From: Christensenellaceae bacterium
GTDB lineage: Bacteria; Bacillota; Clostridia; Christensenellales; SZUA-584
Length of the DNA stretch: 16,923 nucleotides
NCBI GenBank assembly: GCA_012719815.1
Contig: JAAXZP010000330.1
Coordinates: 1 to 16,923, forward strand
Direction of reading: 5' to 3'
The translations under genes were made by a program, and so were the position numbers. Below the pieces are notes generated by a model that saw only the letters and a list, made by a program, of their open reading frames with translations, was not told where the DNA came from and ran no database searches. This document shows, one piece after another, positions 14,353 through 16,923 of this stretch; position 1 is the stretch's first letter, and each line of letters begins with the position of its first letter.

Positions 14353-15234
14353 ATGGAAGAGCTTAAACAGCAGGTCATCCGCAAGGCCCAGATGCTCGGG
14401 CTGTCGGATATACGGTTCACCGTCGCCGAAGGCACGCTGTCGCACGCCGGCGGAAAACCCGTGGCGCTTCAGGACGTCATGCCGGGCGCCCGCAGCCTGA
14501 TCGTGCTGTTTGCCGCCTACCGGCCGGTCAAACCCGCGCCCCCGGGCCATATGGCCGTATCGCCGTATTACCCGGCCTCGCATCGCGCTTACACCGCCGC
14601 GCGCGCTCTCACCGGGTTTCTCCGCAGCCGCAGCGTCCAGGCGCTCCACGCGACGTCGCTGCCGGCCAAAGCGGCGGCGCTGCGCACCGGCGGCGTTATT
14701 GGGGACAACGGGTTTTTCTTCCACCCCAGGTTCGGCTCGCTGGTCTGCATCCAGACGCTGCTGACGGACGCCCCATTTTCCCCGGACGAGCCGGAGCGGG
14801 GCTGCGGCTGCCTCCATTGCGGCCGGTGCGCGAAAGCCTGCCCGTCGGGCGCGGTGGGAAAAATAGACCGTTGCCTGCGCCGCCATTTGAGCGGCCTGGT
14901 GCCCGAGCCGCTCCGCGGGGACGTCTACCAGCTTTTGGGCTGCGAGAAGTGCCAGACGGCCTGCCCATATAACCGCTTTGAGCCGGAAGAGCCCGTTTCC
15001 TTCCCGCTGGAAGCGCTGCTTTCCGGCAGCGCCCTGCCGCAGCTCAAGCAGCTCGTGGGCCCCAACATGGCGCGCCTGATGCGCGTCAAAGCCCAGGCGG
15101 CGCTGTACGCAGCTAATACGGGGTACAAAGAATCCCTGCCGGAGCTCAGCAAACTCATGAGCAGCGGGGCAGACCCCGCCGCCGCACACGCGGCGTGGGC
15201 GCTCAGCCGCCTAAAAAGTGAGGATACGCCATGA
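14353..15234 (+). CDS. QueG-like 4Fe-4S double-cluster protein (epoxyqueuosine reductase family, COG1600)
   Basis: A 293-residue protein, shorter than typical QueG (about 350-390). The N-terminal part ends in a GDNGFFFHPRFGS segment that matches the QueG cobalamin-domain end. Two ferredoxin-like cluster motifs follow: C153-x2-C156-x2-C159-x3-C163-P, then C174 and C197-x2-C200-x3-C204-P. The C-terminus has HEAT-like helices (about 245-287). QueG reduces epoxyqueuosine in tRNA to queuosine, but the catalytic Asp of the QueG VDTGP motif is not visible at the equivalent place (ATSLPAKAAALRTGG), so another reductase role is possible. ATG 14353 is chosen as it opens the conserved helix (MEELKQQVI); ATG 14344 overlaps the -10. 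No SD is visible. It overlaps ispE by ATGA. Confidence 0.8.
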   Translation: MEELKQQVIRKAQMLGLSDIRFTVAEGTLSHAGGKPVALQDVMPGARSLIVLFAAYRPVKPAPPGHMAVSPYYPASHRAYTAARALTGFLRSRSVQALHATSLPAKAAALRTGGVIGDNGFFFHPRFGSLVCIQTLLTDAPFSPDEPERGCGCLHCGRCAKACPSGAVGKIDRCLRRHLSGLVPEPLRGDVYQLLGCEKCQTACPYNRFEPEEPVSFPLEALLSGSALPQLKQLVGPNMARLMRVKAQAALYAANTGYKESLPELSKLMSSGADPAAAHAAWALSRLKSEDTP

Positions 15235-16100
15235 TCCGATTACGCTGTTACGCCAAGCTGAACCTGTCGCTGGACATCACGGGAAAACGGCCGGACGGCT
15301 ATCACGAGCTGGACGGCATCATGCAGTCGATATCGCTCTCCGACACGGGGGAAATAGAGCGCGCCGACGGCATCACCACCACTTTCGACGTGCCGGACGT
15401 GGACCCGGTCAGCAACACCGCCTACGCTGCCGCGCGGGCGTTTTTCGACCATACCGGCATCCCGGGCGGCGCAAACATCCGCATCATAAAGCGCATCCCG
15501 CGCATGTCCGGCCTGGGCGGAGCCAGCGCCAACGCCGCCGCGGTGCTGGTCGGCCTCAACCGCCTGTACGGCGCCAGCCTCGACGGCCAAACGCTCGCGG
15601 AGCTGGGCGTGAGAATCGGCGCGGACGTGCCGTTCGCGCTTATTGGCGGCACGGCGCGCGCCCGCGGCATCGGCGAAGTGCTGAGGCCCCTGCGCCTGAA
15701 AACCCCGTTTTATGCCGTGGTGGTCAAGCCGCGCGCGGGCGTTCCCACAGCCGAAGCGTTCCGCCGCTACCGTGCCTCCGCGCCGCTGTCCATCAGCATG
15801 GTGGAGTTCGCGCTGATGAAAGGGGATATCCCGCTGTTCGAGCAGTATGCCGGCAACGCGCTGGGCATCGCGGCGCTCAGCATCGCGCCGCAGATACTGA
15901 ATGCCGCCAGCGCGCTCAAGGCCGCAGGCGCGGGAAAGGCGCTGATGAGCGGCTCAGGCAGCGCGATGTTTGCGCTATTCCCCTCGCTCGAGGAAGCGCA
16001 GGCCGCAGCCGCTCGCGTCGAGGGCGATTTCGAGCTGTGCGCCGCCGTCAGCTTCATGGACAGGGCGATCGACATACTGTGGGAAGGGAACAAAAAATGA
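15231..16100 (+). CDS. ispE: 4-diphosphocytidyl-2-C-methyl-D-erythritol kinase
   Basis: A 289-residue GHMP-family kinase of normal length that phosphorylates CDP-methylerythritol in the non-mevalonate (MEP) route to isoprenoids. Visible motifs: the AKLNLSLDITGKRPDGYHEL opening (residues 8-27, catalytic Lys9), the GHMP ATP loop PRMSGLGGASANAAA (90-104), GADVPFALIGGTARARGIGE with catalytic Asp132, and the C-terminal MSGSGSAMFALF loop. It begins at an ATGA overlap with the QueG-like gene, with GTGAGGA at 15218-15224 as SD, and overlaps rsmG in the same way. Presence of this gene shows the organism uses the MEP pathway. Confidence 0.96.
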   Translation: MIRLRCYAKLNLSLDITGKRPDGYHELDGIMQSISLSDTGEIERADGITTTFDVPDVDPVSNTAYAAARAFFDHTGIPGGANIRIIKRIPRMSGLGGASANAAAVLVGLNRLYGASLDGQTLAELGVRIGADVPFALIGGTARARGIGEVLRPLRLKTPFYAVVVKPRAGVPTAEAFRRYRASAPLSISMVEFALMKGDIPLFEQYAGNALGIAALSIAPQILNAASALKAAGAGKALMSGSGSAMFALFPSLEEAQAAAARVEGDFELCAAVSFMDRAIDILWEGNKK

Positions 16101-16792
16101 GCCTGTTTACCGACACGCTGGAAAGCCGCCTAAAAGAGCTCGGCATCCCGTACGAGCCGTCGTTGCCGGAGAAATGCGCCGAATACTACGCGCACGTGGT
16201 GGAGGCCAACAGGCATCTTAACCTCACGCGTATCACGGGAGAAGCCGAAGCCGCCGTCCAGCACTTCGCGGACGCCATGGCGCTGGCAGCTTGGTTTCGC
16301 TTGCCCGTAGGCTCCCGGGTGGTGGATATCGGCACAGGCGCGGGCTTTCCCGGCGTGCCGCTGAAACTCCTGCGTCCGGACATCAATATCACCCTGATGG
16401 ACGCCTCGGGCAAAAAGACGGATTTCATCCGCCGGACGCTCTCCAATATGGGCATAGAAGCCGAGGTGCTGTGCGCCCGCGCCGAGGAAGCCGCGCGCAC
16501 GGCTCTGCGCGAGAGTTTCGACGTCGCGGTGTCGCGCGCCGTGGCCGCGCTGCCCATGCTGCTGGAGCTCTCCATACCGCTGCTCAAAACCGGCGGCACG
16601 CTGGCGGCGTGGAAAGGCGAAACGGCGGACGATGAGATCGCATCCGCCTCCGGCGCTTTCAGTGCGCTGGGCTGCGCGCTGACAGGCCGCCGCCCCGTTG
16701 GCCGCGGCGCACTGCTGCTGATTCTAAAGCAGCAGCCCACGCCCGAAGCCTACCCGCGGCGGTTCTCCAAAATCAAAAGCCACCCGCTGTAA
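16097..16792 (+). CDS. rsmG: 16S rRNA (guanine-527-N7)-methyltransferase RsmG (GidB)
   Basis: A 231-residue Rossmann-fold methyltransferase that adds the m7G527 mark to 16S rRNA using SAM. Diagnostic stretches: NLTRITGE (42-49), HFADAMAL (56-63), the SAM-binding VVDIGTGAGFPGVPLKLLRPD (75-95), LMDASGKKTDFI (100-111) and DVAVSRAVAALPMLLEL (142-158), ending in YPRRFSKIKSHPL. The ATG overlaps the ispE stop (ATGA) and is preceded by GGGAAGGGAA at 16081-16090. The same frame stays open upstream through ispE to 15218, but that part has no family resemblance and is a high-GC artefact. In many bacteria rsmG sits beside mnmG near the origin; here it follows ispE. Confidence 0.96.
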   Translation: MSLFTDTLESRLKELGIPYEPSLPEKCAEYYAHVVEANRHLNLTRITGEAEAAVQHFADAMALAAWFRLPVGSRVVDIGTGAGFPGVPLKLLRPDINITLMDASGKKTDFIRRTLSNMGIEAEVLCARAEEAARTALRESFDVAVSRAVAALPMLLELSIPLLKTGGTLAAWKGETADDEIASASGAFSALGCALTGRRPVGRGALLLILKQQPTPEAYPRRFSKIKSHPL

Positions 16793-16803
16793 CCAAAAGC
16801 AAA

Positions 16804-16828
16804 GGGCGGCTAAGTAACCGCCCGTTTT
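16804..16828 (+). terminator. Terminator after rsmG
   Basis: GGGCGG (16804-16809) pairs with CCGCCC (16818-16823) around an eight-base loop, then GTTTT. It lies 11 bases after the rsmG stop. The minus strand continues TTTGCTTTTGG after the stem, so it may also stop the facing gene. Confidence 0.75.
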
Positions 16829-16849
16829 GACTGCTGCCGTCAGTCTGTA

Positions 16850-16923
16850 TCAGCCCCAAATCACATCGCCATACGATATCACGCTGTGGTGCGTGCCGCC
16901 GATCCGCTCCCTTTGAACAGCCA
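16850..16923 (-). CDS. Probable 3' end of an unidentified minus-strand gene
   Basis: Reading left from the window edge, one minus-strand frame is open for 23 codons to a TGA at 16852-16850. It ends in VQRERIGGTHHSVISYGDVIWG with mostly G/C third positions, like the neighbouring genes. The terminator at 16804-16828 lies where the end of such a gene would be expected. The fragment is too short for a family call; a second minus-strand frame is also open here, so the call is tentative. Confidence 0.4.
   Translation of the reverse strand, partial: AVQRERIGGTHHSVISYGDVIWG

Noticed and set aside
15218..16096. A long open frame upstream of and in frame with rsmG, running through ispE
   Set aside because: It is Arg/Gly/His-rich with no family resemblance and overlaps ispE fully; it is a side effect of high GC content. 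RsmG starts at 16097.
1..16923. Mobile elements, CRISPR arrays, tRNA or rRNA genes, defence systems
   Set aside because: I found no transposase or integrase, no spaced direct repeats, no tRNA-like cloverleaf and no rRNA segments. The genes are ordinary core functions.

Overview
The window is a GC-rich stretch of bacterial chromosome with dense, mostly co-oriented housekeeping genes. The gene content suggests a motile, high-GC member of the Firmicutes, most likely class Clostridia: an AddAB-type helicase-nuclease in addB-addA order instead of RecBCD, a SAM-I (S-box) riboswitch ahead of metK, Gram-positive style flagellar genes (a free-standing FlhB C-terminal domain behind a FliK-like gene, and a YaaR/DUF327 gene), strong GAGGAGG ribosome binding sites, and the non-mevalonate isoprenoid gene ispE. 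I cannot name the genus. I see no phage, transposon, CRISPR or defence island.

Layout. 1-6302: addB (5' end outside the window) and addA, overlapping by ATGA, encode the two subunits of the double-strand-break-processing helicase-nuclease. 6303-6802: a YbjQ-family gene with its own extended -10 promoter, followed by a terminator in the convergent gap. 6803-7159 (minus): a single-domain CheY. 7160-12283: from a shared divergent promoter region, a late flagellar operon runs right: fliK-like, flhB-C-terminal-like, fliD, fliS, a FlgN/FliT-like chaperone and yaaR, closed by a strong bidirectional terminator at 12311-12340. No flagellin gene is present. 12363-13691 (minus): metK with a complete SAM-I riboswitch, antiterminator, terminator and sigma-A promoter. 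13739-14239 (minus): a small lipoprotein gene with its terminator. 14240-14352: two back-to-back promoters whose -35 boxes share a palindrome. 14353-16792: a QueG-like 4Fe-4S protein, ispE and rsmG, all joined by ATGA overlaps, then a terminator. 16850-16923: probable 3' end of a minus-strand gene.

The only gap over 300 bases without a gene is 13494-13810. It is filled by the metK leader (terminator, antiterminator, SAM aptamer, promoter) and the lipoprotein terminator.

The functional themes are DNA repair, flagellum tip and hook assembly with chemotaxis output (CheY divergent from the late flagellar operon), SAM synthesis under SAM feedback, and a translationally coupled FeS protein/isoprenoid/rRNA-methylation trio. 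Most of this is ordinary chromosome. The less ordinary signals are a strong codon-pair habit (Ile-Leu written as ATA-CTN, never ATC-CTN), two compact divergent promoter regions, a probable leaderless mRNA for the QueG-like gene, a FlhB-type domain lacking its autocleavage motif, and the placement of yaaR in a flagellar operon.
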